From positions 3,282,501-3,346,500 of the forward strand of contig NZ_CP152412.1 of the NCBI RefSeq assembly GCF_038957035.1: a stretch of 64,000 nt of DNA, in the 5' to 3' direction. This DNA is from Bradyrhizobium sp. B097 (GTDB lineage: Bacteria; Pseudomonadota; Alphaproteobacteria; Rhizobiales; Xanthobacteraceae). Shown in pieces: positions 25,544 to 34,290 of the stretch (within the stretch, counting starts at the first letter, position 1; each line of letters begins with the position of its first letter). The notes beneath the pieces were generated by a model, which was given only the letters and a program-made list of their open reading frames with translations, ran no database searches and was not told where the DNA came from. Made by a program: the position numbers and the translations under genes.

Positions 25544-26560
25544 ATGAATGCAAAAGTGTCCGCAGCCGGCGCGAGGGCCGATATCGGCCGCGCATTGCGC
25601 GTCGGCGTGATCGGCGCCGGCGTAATGGGCAGCAACCATGCCCGCGTGCTGGCCGGATTGCCCGGCGTCGTGCTGATCGGCATCGTCGATCCGCTGCCGG
25701 AGCACCGCACGCGCGCCGTCGACCTGGTCGGTTGCCGCGCCTTCGAGAGCCTCGATCAGCTGCTTGCCGAGGGCATCGATGCGGTGACGATCGCAGCCCC
25801 CACCCATCTGCATCACGAGATCGCGCTCGCCTGCATCGCGCGCAACATCCATATCCTGGTCGAGAAGCCGGTCGCATCCACGGTCGAAGAGGGTCGCGAG
25901 ATGGTCGCGGCCGCCGAGCGGGCCGGTGTCACGCTGATGGTCGGTCATGTCGAGCGTTTCAATCCTGCGGTCGCCGCGATCAAGCAGGCGATCTCGGGCG
26001 AGGATATCCTGTCGATAGGCATCACCCGGGTCGGCCCGTTCCCGCCGCGGATGTCCAATGTCGGCGTCGTGATCGACCTCGCCGTGCACGACATCGACCT
26101 GATCCGCTGGTTCACCGAGTCCGACATCGTCGAAGTGCAGCCGCAGCTTTCGAGCGCGGTCGCCGAGCGCGAGGACATCGCACTGCTGCAGTTCCGCACG
26201 GCGTCCGGCGTGCTCGCCCACATCAACACCAACTGGCTGACGCCGTTCAAGGCGCGCAACGTGACGGTCGCGACCCGCGGCAAGTACGTGATGGGCGACC
26301 TGCTCACCCGCCAGGTCACCGAATGCTTCGGCTTCAAGCCGGACGGCAGCTATTCGATGCGTCATCTGCCGGTCGGTCACGACGAGCCGCTGCGCGCCGA
26401 GCTGATCGCCTTCCTCGATGCCGTGCGCAGCGGCAAGCTGCCGGCGGTGTCCGGCGACGAAGGCGTAGCGAGCCTCGAGATCGCGATCCGCTGCCTGGAA
26501 TCGCCCGCTCGGCCCGCCGCATCGACGATGCGCAAGGGACCGCGCCGCATCGCCGGCTGA
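25544..26560 (+). CDS. gnnA: Gfo/Idh/MocA oxidoreductase, probable UDP-GlcNAc 3-dehydrogenase
   Basis: A 338-residue NAD(P)-dependent oxidoreductase. The Rossmann site is VGVIGAGVMGSNHARVL, the catalytic EKPVAS Lys follows, and MVGHVERFNPAV is a motif I associate with UDP-N-acetylglucosamine 3-dehydrogenases. Next to a DegT aminotransferase this fits GnnA, which oxidises UDP-GlcNAc at C3 so that GnnB can aminate it, giving UDP-GlcNAc3N for lipid A with a 2,3-diamino-2,3-dideoxyglucose backbone, the type known in Bradyrhizobium. The alternative is a WbpB-like step on UDP-GlcNAcA, but the WbpA and WbpD partners are absent nearby. Confidence 0.72.
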   Translation: MNAKVSAAGARADIGRALRVGVIGAGVMGSNHARVLAGLPGVVLIGIVDPLPEHRTRAVDLVGCRAFESLDQLLAEGIDAVTIAAPTHLHHEIALACIARNIHILVEKPVASTVEEGREMVAAAERAGVTLMVGHVERFNPAVAAIKQAISGEDILSIGITRVGPFPPRMSNVGVVIDLAVHDIDLIRWFTESDIVEVQPQLSSAVAEREDIALLQFRTASGVLAHINTNWLTPFKARNVTVATRGKYVMGDLLTRQVTECFGFKPDGSYSMRHLPVGHDEPLRAELIAFLDAVRSGKLPAVSGDEGVASLEIAIRCLESPARPAASTMRKGPRRIAG

Positions 26561-26610
26561 TTGCCTTCACTGGCTGATCGTCATTCATTCAACACGTGCA
26601 AAGAGCTTCC

Positions 26611-27762
26611 ATGAACCAGCATATGCAGCTTGAGCCCATTCCCTTCATCGATATCGCCGCGCAGCGCCGGCGGCTCGGCAAGTCGATCGATGACGCGGTC
26701 GCGCGCGTGCTCGACCATTGCCAGTTCATCAACGGGCCGGAAGTCACCGCGCTGGAGAAGGCGCTGGCGGACTATAGCGGCGCCAAGCATGTGGTGAGCT
26801 GCGCCAGCGGCACCGACGCGCTGCTGATGGTCCTGATGGCGAAGAATGTCGGGCCGGGCGATGCGGTGCTGTGCCCGACCTTCACCTTCTGCGCGACCGG
26901 CGAAGTCGTGACGCTGACCGGTGCGACTCCGGTTTTCGTCGACGTCGATGAGGAGACCTTCAACATCGACGTCAATTCGTTGAAGCGCGGCATTGCGACG
27001 GCGCGCGCACGCGGGCTGAAGCCGGTTGCCGTGATCCCGGTCGATCTGTTCGGCCAGAGCGCCGATCACGACGCGATCGGTGCGGTCGCCGAGGCCGAGG
27101 GCCTGTTCGTGCTCGACGATGCCGCGCAGGGCTTTGGCGCAACTTACAAGAACCGCAAGCTCGGCACCTTCGGGCTCGCGACCGGGACCAGCTTCTTCCC
27201 GGCCAAGCCGCTCGGCTGTTTCGGCGACGGCGGCGCGATCTTCACCGACGACGAGGAGCTCGCGCGCACGCTGCGCAGCATCCGCGTCCACGGCCAGGGC
27301 TCGGACAAGTACGACAACGTGCGGCTCGGCCTCACGGCGCGGCTCGACACCATGCAGGCGGCGATCCTGCTCGAGAAGCTGAAGATCTTCGACGACGAGA
27401 TCGCCGCGCGCAACAAGGTGGCGGAGCGCTATTCGCGGGCGCTCGGCAACCTGGTCGCGGTGCCGCGCGTGGCTCCCGGCTGCACCTCGGTGTGGGCGCA
27501 ATACACCATCCGTCTGACCAACGGCATCGATCGTGACGCCTTCGCGGCCGCCTTGAAGGCGCAGGGCGTGCCGACCATGATCTACTATCCGAAGTCGGTC
27601 CACCAGCAGACGGCCTACAGCCACTATCCGGTTGCCGACGGCGGCCTGCCGGTCAGCGAGCGCCTGTCGAAGGACGTCATCGCCTTGCCGATGCACCCCT
27701 ATCTCGACGAGGCGGCGCAGGACCGCGTCATCGCGGCTGTGCGCAGCGCGCTTTCTGCCTGA
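26611..27762 (+). CDS. gnnB: DegT/DnrJ/EryC1 aminotransferase, probable UDP-3-keto-GlcNAc transaminase
   Basis: A 383-residue PLP-dependent sugar aminotransferase. SCASGTDALLM (about 63-73), CPTFTFCATGE, VLDDAAQGFGA (PLP-binding Asp170) and SFFPAKPLGCFGDGGAIF, with the PLP-binding Lys199, are all intact. It lies 50 bases after the gnnA-like dehydrogenase and should aminate its 3-keto product, using an amino acid donor. The ATG at 26611 is preceded by AGAG; a GTG at 26596 is possible. WbpE, which acts on the 3-keto uronate, is the main alternative and shares the same motif set. Confidence 0.75.
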   Translation: MNQHMQLEPIPFIDIAAQRRRLGKSIDDAVARVLDHCQFINGPEVTALEKALADYSGAKHVVSCASGTDALLMVLMAKNVGPGDAVLCPTFTFCATGEVVTLTGATPVFVDVDEETFNIDVNSLKRGIATARARGLKPVAVIPVDLFGQSADHDAIGAVAEAEGLFVLDDAAQGFGATYKNRKLGTFGLATGTSFFPAKPLGCFGDGGAIFTDDEELARTLRSIRVHGQGSDKYDNVRLGLTARLDTMQAAILLEKLKIFDDEIAARNKVAERYSRALGNLVAVPRVAPGCTSVWAQYTIRLTNGIDRDAFAAALKAQGVPTMIYYPKSVHQQTAYSHYPVADGGLPVSERLSKDVIALPMHPYLDEAAQDRVIAAVRSALSA

Positions 27763-27805
27763 TACGTCATTTTGACGTAGGGTGATGATGCGCTAGAAGC
27801 AGCGC

Positions 27806-29335
27806 ATGCTTGGGCGCATCTTCACCGTCGGCGGCTATACCCTGCTATCGCGGGTCACCGGGTTCGCGCGCGACATCATGCTCGCGGCGATCCTCGGCGC
27901 CGGGCCGGTCGCCGACGCCTTCTTCGTGGCGCTGCGGCTGCCCAATCATTTCCGCGCGATCTTTGCCGAAGGCGCCTTCAACGCCGCCTTCGTGCCGGCC
28001 TATGCCCATGTCCATGGCGAGCGCGGCGAGGCGTCGGCGCGGCTGTTCGCCGACCGCATCTTCACGCTGCTGTTCGCCTCGCAGGTGATCCTGCTTGTCG
28101 TGGCGATGGCGTTCATGCCGCAGGCGATGAGCATTCTCGCGCCGGGCTTCACCGAGGACGCATCGCAGCGCAAGCTCGCGATCGAGCTGACGCGGATCAC
28201 CTTTCCCTATCTGCTCTTGATCACGCTGGTGACGCTTTATGGCGGCATGCTCAACGTGATGCATCGCTTCGCCAGCGCCGCCGCGGCGCCGATCTTCCTC
28301 AACCTCGCCATGATGATGACGCTGGCGCTCGCGGCGTTCTTCCCCAGCGCCGGCCACGCCGCGGCCTGGGGCGTCCTGATCTCGGGCTTCCTGCAGTTCT
28401 TCCTGCTCGCCGGCGACCTCGCCCGCCACGGCGGCCTGCCGCGATTCGCACCGCTCAAGCTCGACGAGGACGTCCGCGCCTTCTTCCGCGCGCTGGGGCC
28501 GGCGACCCTGGGCTCGATGGGAACGCAGGTGGCGCTGTTCGCCGACACCATCATCGCGACCTTCCTGCCCGCGGGCGCGTTGTCGGCGCTCTACTATGCC
28601 GACCGCCTCAATCAACTGCCGATCGGCGTGATCGGGATCGCGATCGGCACCGTGCTGCTGCCGGAGATGTCGCGGCGCCTGACCGCCGACGATCACACAG
28701 GCGCCATGGCCGCGCAGCGCCGCGCCTTCGATTTCACGCTGCTGTTCTCCGTGCCGTTCGTGGCGGCGTTCCTGACAGTTGCCGATCCGATCATGCGCGC
28801 GATGTTCGCCCGCGGCGCCTTCTCGAAGGCCGATGCAGCAAGCGCCGGCGCCACGCTCGCGGCCTATGCGGTTGGGCTCATTCCCTTCGTGATGATCCGC
28901 AGCGCGGTTGCGACCTTCTACGCCCGCAAGGACACTGCAACGCCGGTAAAGGCGGCGCTGACCGGGGTCGCGGTCAACGTCGCGCTGAAGATCGCGCTGG
29001 TCGGCTCACTGGCGCAGGTCGGGCTCGCGCTCGCGACTGCGGTCGGGGCCTGGGTCAATCTGCTGCTGGTGCTGCTGTTCGCCGTGCGCCGCGGCTACCT
29101 CGCGTTCGATCGCGCGCTGATGCGCTCGTTCGGCACCTTCGCGATTTGCGGCCTGCTGCTCGCGCTCGCGCTGTGGCTGACCTCGCATTTCGCTTATGTG
29201 TGGTTTGCGCCGATGCAGATCTTTCGCGATGAGATGATCCTGCTGCTGTTGATCACGGTCGGCGCCTTCGTCTACGCCTTGCTGATCCTCACGCTGTTCG
29301 GCCGCGGCTGGCTGTTCGCGCTGCGGCGCGTATAG
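27806..29335 (+). CDS. murJ: Lipid II flippase MurJ
   Basis: A 509-residue MOP-superfamily membrane protein with about 14 helices that moves lipid II across the inner membrane for peptidoglycan synthesis. The family signature is visible in GAGPVADAFFVALRLPNHFRA near residues 31-51, with FAEGAFNAAFVPAY after it, RITFPYLLLIT and YYADRLNQLPIGVIGIAIGT in the central part. The start ATG lies 44 bases after the aminotransferase stop, so it may be expressed with gnnA-gnnB. Single-copy essential gene in most bacteria. Confidence 0.93.
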   Translation: MLGRIFTVGGYTLLSRVTGFARDIMLAAILGAGPVADAFFVALRLPNHFRAIFAEGAFNAAFVPAYAHVHGERGEASARLFADRIFTLLFASQVILLVVAMAFMPQAMSILAPGFTEDASQRKLAIELTRITFPYLLLITLVTLYGGMLNVMHRFASAAAAPIFLNLAMMMTLALAAFFPSAGHAAAWGVLISGFLQFFLLAGDLARHGGLPRFAPLKLDEDVRAFFRALGPATLGSMGTQVALFADTIIATFLPAGALSALYYADRLNQLPIGVIGIAIGTVLLPEMSRRLTADDHTGAMAAQRRAFDFTLLFSVPFVAAFLTVADPIMRAMFARGAFSKADAASAGATLAAYAVGLIPFVMIRSAVATFYARKDTATPVKAALTGVAVNVALKIALVGSLAQVGLALATAVGAWVNLLLVLLFAVRRGYLAFDRALMRSFGTFAICGLLLALALWLTSHFAYVWFAPMQIFRDEMILLLLITVGAFVYALLILTLFGRGWLFALRRV

Positions 29336-29463
29336 TTTTACCTGTCAAATCAAATGCATAGGAGCCGAGTGTGGGATAGCGCCGCGTGCGGCGGAAAGCG
29401 GTTTGCGCTTCGCTGACAACCACGCCAATATGCATACAAACAACCAAGGCAATTGGAGAGACG

Positions 29464-31773
29464 ATGGCAGCTCCCATCAAGTTCGGCGTCGGACAAAGTG
29501 TGCGACGCAAGGAGGATGACGCTCTGATTCGCGGCAAGGGCCGCTATACCGACGACGTTGCTCCGTCTCCCGCATTGCACGCGCTGATGCTGCGCTCGCC
29601 GCATGCGCACGCGACCTACACGATCGATGCCGGCAAGGCCCGCGGCATGCCCGGCGTGGCGCTGATCCTGACCGCGGCCGACGTCGCCGAGCTCGGCGGC
29701 CTGCCGTGCCTGTTCAATCTCGAAACCGACCCGTTCACCGCACCGCCTTATCCGATCCTCGCCAAGGATGAGGTGCGCCATGTCGGCGACGCGATCGCCT
29801 TTGTGGTCGCCGATACCGTCGATCATGCCCGCGACGCGATCGAGGCGATCGACGTCAAGTGGACGCCGCTGCCGGCGGTGGCCGGCCTGATCAATGCGGT
29901 GAAGAAGGGCGCGCCGCAGGTGTGGCCGGACAAGCCCGGCAATCTGCTGTTCGACGTCTCGATCGGCGACAAGGGCGCCGCCGAGGCCGCCTTCGCCAAG
30001 GCGCATGCGGTGGCCGAGATCACCATCGTCAACCCGCGCGTCATCACCAATTTCATGGAGACCCGCGCCGCGGTCGCCGAATACGACGCCAAGAAGGATC
30101 ATCTGACGCTGACGATCGGCAGCCAGGGTAGCCACCGCCTGCGCGAGATCCTCTGCGACATGATCCTGAAGATGCCGAAGGAAAACATGCGGGTGATCTG
30201 CCCGGATGTCGGCGGCGGCTTCGGCACCAAGCTGTTTCCCTATCGCGAATATGCGCTGATCTCGGTCGCGGCGCGCAAGCTCAAGAAGTCCGTCAAATGG
30301 ACCGCCGAGCGCTCCGACCATTTCATGGGCGACGCGCAGGGCCGCGACAACCTCACCACCGCGAAGATGGCGCTCGCCGAGGACGGCAAGTTCCTCGGTA
30401 TGGATGTCGACCTGATGGGCGACATGGGCGCCTATCTCTCGACGTTCGCGCCCTACATCCCGCATGGCGGCGCCGGCATGCTGCCGGGTCTCTATGACAT
30501 CAAGGCCTTCCACTGCCGCGTCCGCACCGTGTTCACCAACACCGTGCCGGTCGATGCCTATCGTGGCGCCGGCCGCCCGGAGGCTGCCTACGTGATCGAG
30601 CGGCTGGTCGATGCTGCCGCGCGAAAGCTCGGCATGACGCCGGACGCCATCCGGCGGAAGAACTTCATCCCGCCGAAGTCGCTGCCCTACACGACCGCGA
30701 CCGGCAAGGTCTACGACTCCGGCGACTTCGTCGCGCATATGAAGCGCGCGATGGAGATCGCCAACTGGAAGGAGTTTCCGAAGCGCGCCAAGGCCGCCAA
30801 GAAGGACGGCCTGGTGCGGGGCATCGGCATGGCGAGCTATGTCGAGGTCTGCGGCACCATGGGCGAGGAGACCGCCAATGTGGCGCTCGATCCCAACGGC
30901 GACATCTCGATCCTGATCGGCACCCAGTCGAGCGGGCAGGGCCACCAGACCGCCTATGCGCAGATCGTCGCCGAGCAGTTCGGCGTGCCGCCCGAGCGCG
31001 TCCATGTCCTGCAGGGCGACACCGACAAGATCGCGACGGGCCTCGGCACCGGCGGTTCGGCATCGATCCCGTCCGGCGGCGTCAGCGTGCAGCGGGCGAC
31101 GCACGAACTCGGCAACAAGCTGAAGGAGCTTGCGGCGCAGGCGCTGGAAGCCGGCGCCGGCGACCTCGAGATCGCCGACGGCCGCATCCGCATCGCCGGC
31201 ACCGACCGTTCGGTCAGCTTTGCCGATCTCGCCAAGCGTCCCGGCGGCGATACGTCGAAGATGAACTCGAGTGCGACCTTCGCCAGCGCCGACGGCACCT
31301 ATCCGAACGGTACGCACCTCGCCGAGGTCGAGATCGATCCCGCCACCGGCATCATCAAGATCGTCAGCTACGTCATCGTCGACGATTTCGGCGTCACGCT
31401 CAATCCGCTGATGCTCGCGGGCCAGGTTCATGGCGGCGCGATGCAGGGCATCGGGCAGGCACTGATGGAGCAGGCGGTCTACAGCCCATCCGACGGTCAA
31501 CTCGTCACCGGCACCTTCATGGACTATGCGATGCCGCGCGCCGCCGACGGGCCGTCCTTCGTGTTCGAGACCCACAACGTGCCATGCACGACCAACCCGC
31601 TCGGCGTGAAGGGCGCCGGCGAGGCCGGCGCGATCGGCTCGTGTCCCGCGGTCGTCAACGCGATCGTCGAGGGGCTGCATCGCGAGTTCGGGATCGACCA
31701 CATCGACATGCCGGCGACGCCGGAGCGGGTCTGGATCGCGGTCCGCGAGGCGCAGCGCCGCCATAATCTCTGA
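29464..31773 (+). CDS. Xanthine dehydrogenase family, molybdopterin-binding (CoxL-like) subunit
   Basis: A 769-residue molybdenum-hydroxylase large subunit of the form II CoxL type. It starts VGQSVRRKEDDALIRGKGRYTDD as usual, has PDVGGGFGTK, the active-site loop AYRGAGRPEA (form I CO dehydrogenases have the Cys-containing AYRCSFR instead), GQGHQTAYAQI and the catalytic Glu in GVKGAGEAGA. Such enzymes hydroxylate aldehydes, purines or N-heterocycles with water as oxygen source, and need FeS and FAD subunits. Neither subunit is encoded next to it here. GGAGAG precedes the ATG at 29464. Substrate unknown; not a true CO dehydrogenase. Confidence 0.87.
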   Translation: MAAPIKFGVGQSVRRKEDDALIRGKGRYTDDVAPSPALHALMLRSPHAHATYTIDAGKARGMPGVALILTAADVAELGGLPCLFNLETDPFTAPPYPILAKDEVRHVGDAIAFVVADTVDHARDAIEAIDVKWTPLPAVAGLINAVKKGAPQVWPDKPGNLLFDVSIGDKGAAEAAFAKAHAVAEITIVNPRVITNFMETRAAVAEYDAKKDHLTLTIGSQGSHRLREILCDMILKMPKENMRVICPDVGGGFGTKLFPYREYALISVAARKLKKSVKWTAERSDHFMGDAQGRDNLTTAKMALAEDGKFLGMDVDLMGDMGAYLSTFAPYIPHGGAGMLPGLYDIKAFHCRVRTVFTNTVPVDAYRGAGRPEAAYVIERLVDAAARKLGMTPDAIRRKNFIPPKSLPYTTATGKVYDSGDFVAHMKRAMEIANWKEFPKRAKAAKKDGLVRGIGMASYVEVCGTMGEETANVALDPNGDISILIGTQSSGQGHQTAYAQIVAEQFGVPPERVHVLQGDTDKIATGLGTGGSASIPSGGVSVQRATHELGNKLKELAAQALEAGAGDLEIADGRIRIAGTDRSVSFADLAKRPGGDTSKMNSSATFASADGTYPNGTHLAEVEIDPATGIIKIVSYVIVDDFGVTLNPLMLAGQVHGGAMQGIGQALMEQAVYSPSDGQLVTGTFMDYAMPRAADGPSFVFETHNVPCTTNPLGVKGAGEAGAIGSCPAVVNAIVEGLHREFGIDHIDMPATPERVWIAVREAQRRHNL

Positions 31774-31781
31774 TAAATTGT

Positions 31782-31812
31782 CGCAGGCGGAATGAAGATT
31801 CCGCCTGCGGTG
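31782..31812 (+). terminator. Hairpin terminator after the CoxL-like gene
   Basis: A 12-bp perfect stem CGCAGGCGGAAT (31782-31793) and ATTCCGCCTGCG (31798-31809) with a GAAG loop and a weak T-run, 8 bases after the stop. It probably separates this gene from cytochrome c556. Confidence 0.65.
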
Positions 31813-31876
31813 TTTGCAAACCAGGCCGGCCGCGTACCTGCGGACCGGGACAGAGCGGAATTGAGGGGTTTTGCCG

Positions 31877-32323
31877 ATGAAGCGGATTGTCGTCGTTGCA
31901 GCGATGCTTGCGTTGAGTGCGGGTGCGGTCGTGGCCGACCAGAATCAGGTCAAGCAGACCCAGGCCCAGATGAAGGAAACCGGCAAGAACGCCGGTGCGC
32001 TCGGCGCCATGATCAAGGGCGAGAAGCCCTACGACCAGACAACGGTCGACGCCGCGCTGGCGAAGTTCGAGGACACTGCCAAGAAGCTGCCGACGCTTTT
32101 TCCTGAAAGCAGCAAGGGCCTCAAGACGGAAGGCGATTACTCCGCTGGGCCGAAGATCTGGGAAGACAAGGCCGGCTTCGAGCAGCACATCGCGAGCTTT
32201 GCCAAATCCGTCGCTGATGCCAAGGGCAAGATCAAGGATGTCGACACGCTGAAGGCCGAGCTGACCGTGATCGGCAAGCAGTGCGGCGGGTGCCACGAGA
32301 CCTATCGCCTCAAGAAGGGCTGA
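31877..32323 (+). CDS. Cytochrome c556 / c'-type cytochrome
   Basis: A 148-residue periplasmic four-helix-bundle cytochrome. The signal peptide MKRIVVVAAMLALSAGAVVA leads to a chain with a Met in the first helix (QAQMKETGKNAG, Met32) as likely sixth heme ligand and a C-terminal heme site CGGCH (Cys136, Cys139, His140). Presence of the Met points to the low-spin c556 group rather than the high-spin c' group. GAGGGG precedes the ATG at 31877. It is downstream of the CoxL-like gene, beyond a hairpin, so a functional link is only suggested. Its role is electron transfer in the periplasm. Confidence 0.85.
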   Translation: MKRIVVVAAMLALSAGAVVADQNQVKQTQAQMKETGKNAGALGAMIKGEKPYDQTTVDAALAKFEDTAKKLPTLFPESSKGLKTEGDYSAGPKIWEDKAGFEQHIASFAKSVADAKGKIKDVDTLKAELTVIGKQCGGCHETYRLKKG

Positions 32324-32340
32324 TCGCCATTCGGTCGATC

Positions 32341-32375
32341 AAAGGGCGGATGCTGTGAAGCATCCGCCCTTTGTT
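32341..32375. terminator. Bidirectional hairpin terminator
   Basis: A 14-bp perfect stem, AAAGGGCGGATGCT (32341-32354) and AGCATCCGCCCTTT (32359-32372), with loop GTGA, between the convergent cytochrome c556 and CHRD genes. Confidence 0.8.
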
Positions 32376-32413
32376 GTGCCGGCCGTTTCTTGTTGAAGTT
32401 TACTTCGTGAGGT

Positions 32414-32836
32414 CTACTTCGTCACCTGGCCGCGGATCTCGCCGCCCGGGTTCGCCGCGGTGTGGACGTTGACATAGTACTTGCCGGCGAGGAGATCGGC
32501 GGCCTGCGCGTCGGTCAACGTCGCGCTCCCCTCGACCGGGCTCGACGTCGCGTTCGGGATGGCGACCGCGACACCGGAATTCTTGCCGGCGTCGGCGGGG
32601 CCATGGAAATGCGCGGCGGTCGCGGGGCCCGACAGGCCGGAATAAGTCAGCTTCCAGCTCAGCTTCTTGGAGGCGGCGTCGTAATCGATGTCGGCAGTGC
32701 CCGTGCCGGCGCTGGTGTTGGCAGGCACTTCGGACTTGCCGTCCAGCTTCGCCGTCAGCTTCTCGGCAAAGGCCGGACCGGCGAGCGCGATTGCGGCGCC
32801 CAATGTCAGCGTGGCAAGCAAGGTCTTGTTTGGCAT
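32414..32836 (-). CDS. CHRD domain-containing exported protein
   Basis: A 140-residue protein with a signal peptide (MPNKTLLATLTLGAAIALAGPAFA) followed by one CHRD domain, the beta-fold first seen in chordin. Domain hallmarks are LDGKSEVP at its start, TAAHFHGPADAG in the middle, and YYVNVHTAANPGGEIRGQV at its end, each with conserved His and Gly. CHRD proteins in bacteria are extracytoplasmic, with no assigned biochemistry. AGGGGAGAG precedes the ATG at 32836, which fixes the start against one at 32962. It is divergent from the diheme cytochrome gene. Confidence 0.88.
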   Translation of the reverse strand: MPNKTLLATLTLGAAIALAGPAFAEKLTAKLDGKSEVPANTSAGTGTADIDYDAASKKLSWKLTYSGLSGPATAAHFHGPADAGKNSGVAVAIPNATSSPVEGSATLTDAQAADLLAGKYYVNVHTAANPGGEIRGQVTK

Positions 32837-33002
32837 GGTTCTCTCCCCTTTGACGTCACACGATGGTTGCAAATCTTCAAACCGCGGCGCTCCGGATTTA
32901 TTCCCAAAATGATCGTGAGTGCGGCAAATTTGATGCGAGCTTGTGCGATCGGTTGCCATCATACTGGTTGATGAACTGACGCGACCAATGACGGATCGGT
33001 GA

Positions 33003-33932
33003 ATGTTGCGACGAATTCTCCTCCTGGCCGCTTTGGCCGGCTTGATCGGCTTCGGTGTGTTCTGGTGGCTGACGATCCCCGCGACCGTTGCCGCGAGCGC
33101 GCTGCCCGCCTACCAGCCCAATCTGGCCAACGGGCTCACAACGTTCAATGCGGGAGGATGTTCCTCCTGCCATGCGGTGCCGAAGCAGGACGACCGCACC
33201 AGGCTTGGCGGCGGCCTCGCGATACCGTCGCCGTTCGGTACCTTCTATGCGCCGAACATCTCGCCCGATCCGAACGACGGCATCGGCCGCTGGAGCGAGG
33301 CTGATTTCGTCACCGCGGTCATGAAGGGCACCTCGCCGTCGGGGACGCACTATTTTCCGGCGTTTCCCTACACGTCCTATCAGCACGCCAGGCTCAATGA
33401 CGTGCGCGACCTGTTCGCCTATCTGAAGACCTTGCCGCCGATCGCCGGCAAGGTGCGCGACCACGATGTGCCGTTTCCCTTCAACATCAGGCGCAATGTC
33501 GGTGTCTGGAAATTCCTGTTCATGGACGGCAAGCCGTTCGTCGCGGATGCGAGCCGCTCGGCGCATTGGTATCGCGGCGCCTATCTCGTCAACAGCTTCG
33601 GCCATTGCGCCGAGTGTCACAGCCCGCGCAATTTTCTCGGCGGCATCATCAGTTCGCAGCGTTTCGCCGGTGGCCCGAATCCGGAAGGCGAAGGCTGGGT
33701 GCCCAACATCACGCCGCGGGGGATCGCGGACTGGAGCGCGAAGGACATCGTCTATTTCCTCGAGAGCGGCCAGACGCCGGACGGCGATAGCGCCGGCGGG
33801 TCGATGGTGCGCGTGATCCGCAACACCTCGCAGCTCTCGCCGACCGATCGCGACGCGATCGCCGAATACATCAAGTCGCTGCCGCCGGTCGAGGGACCGC
33901 CGAAGCCGGTGAAGAAGGAGAAGGAGTCGTAG
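33003..33932 (+). CDS. Diheme cytochrome c, membrane anchored
   Basis: A 309-residue periplasmic electron carrier. One N-terminal hydrophobic segment (about residues 4-24) serves as anchor or uncleaved signal. Two heme sites are seen: CSSCH at 53-57 and CAECH at 202-206, each followed by the spaced Pro/Met-containing segments typical of the cytochrome subunits of alcohol, gluconate or aldehyde dehydrogenases. The C-terminus is Lys/Glu-rich (KKEKES). It could accept electrons from a periplasmic dehydrogenase or from the nearby molybdenum hydroxylase, but no partner is contiguous. Confidence 0.87.
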   Translation: MLRRILLLAALAGLIGFGVFWWLTIPATVAASALPAYQPNLANGLTTFNAGGCSSCHAVPKQDDRTRLGGGLAIPSPFGTFYAPNISPDPNDGIGRWSEADFVTAVMKGTSPSGTHYFPAFPYTSYQHARLNDVRDLFAYLKTLPPIAGKVRDHDVPFPFNIRRNVGVWKFLFMDGKPFVADASRSAHWYRGAYLVNSFGHCAECHSPRNFLGGIISSQRFAGGPNPEGEGWVPNITPRGIADWSAKDIVYFLESGQTPDGDSAGGSMVRVIRNTSQLSPTDRDAIAEYIKSLPPVEGPPKPVKKEKES

Positions 33933-33944
33933 TCCTGTGCCTCG

Positions 33945-34040
33945 GCTCCTCATGGTGAGGAGGACGGAGCGTGCGTCTCGAACCATGAGGCCCAGGTCTA
34001 TGGCCTGTATCCTTCGAGACGCCCGCCATGCGGGCTCCTC
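33945..34040. repeat. Palindromic intergenic repeat, type 1
   Basis: The stretch begins CTCCTCATGGTGAGGAG and continues with GTCTCGAACCATGAGG and CCTTCGAGACGCCCG, ending CGGGCTCCTCC. Its arms fold back on one another in several nested hairpins. This wording recurs between genes in Bradyrhizobium genomes, as far as I recall. It is non-coding and follows the diheme cytochrome gene. Confidence 0.7.
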
Positions 34041-34098
34041 CAGCGACAAAGGCGAAACCTTTGCGCGGGGATGACGGGTGGTCGCTCAGCTAGCTCAG

Positions 34099-34220
34099 TG
34101 TCATCACCCGCGTATGGGGTGATCCAGTATTCCAGAGAGCGCAGTGCTAGAGCCGAGAGGCTGCGGCGTACTGGATCGCCCGGTCCATGTGCGCAATTGC
34201 GCACCGGCCGGGCGATGACA
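34099..34220. repeat. Palindromic intergenic repeat, type 2
   Basis: Starts TGTCATCACCCGCG, has GGTGATCCAGTATTCCAGAG and a matching TACTGGATCGCCCGG, and ends CCGGGCGATGACA. The ends and the TCCAGTA/TACTGGA pair are inverted, and an internal TGCGCAATTGCGCA palindrome forms a stem near 34190-34203. It is a known style of Bradyrhizobium intergenic repeat and has no gene. Confidence 0.7.
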
Positions 34221-34290
34221 GCGGTGGACGAGGATATAGCCTCACATCCTCTCAGGTTGAGGAGTTACAGCACGCTTGCGTTGGGGCGTC

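Noticed and set aside
29350-31764. 804-codon minus-strand open frame opposite the molybdenum hydroxylase gene
   Set aside because: Pure antisense artefact; the opposite strand has family motifs along its whole length.
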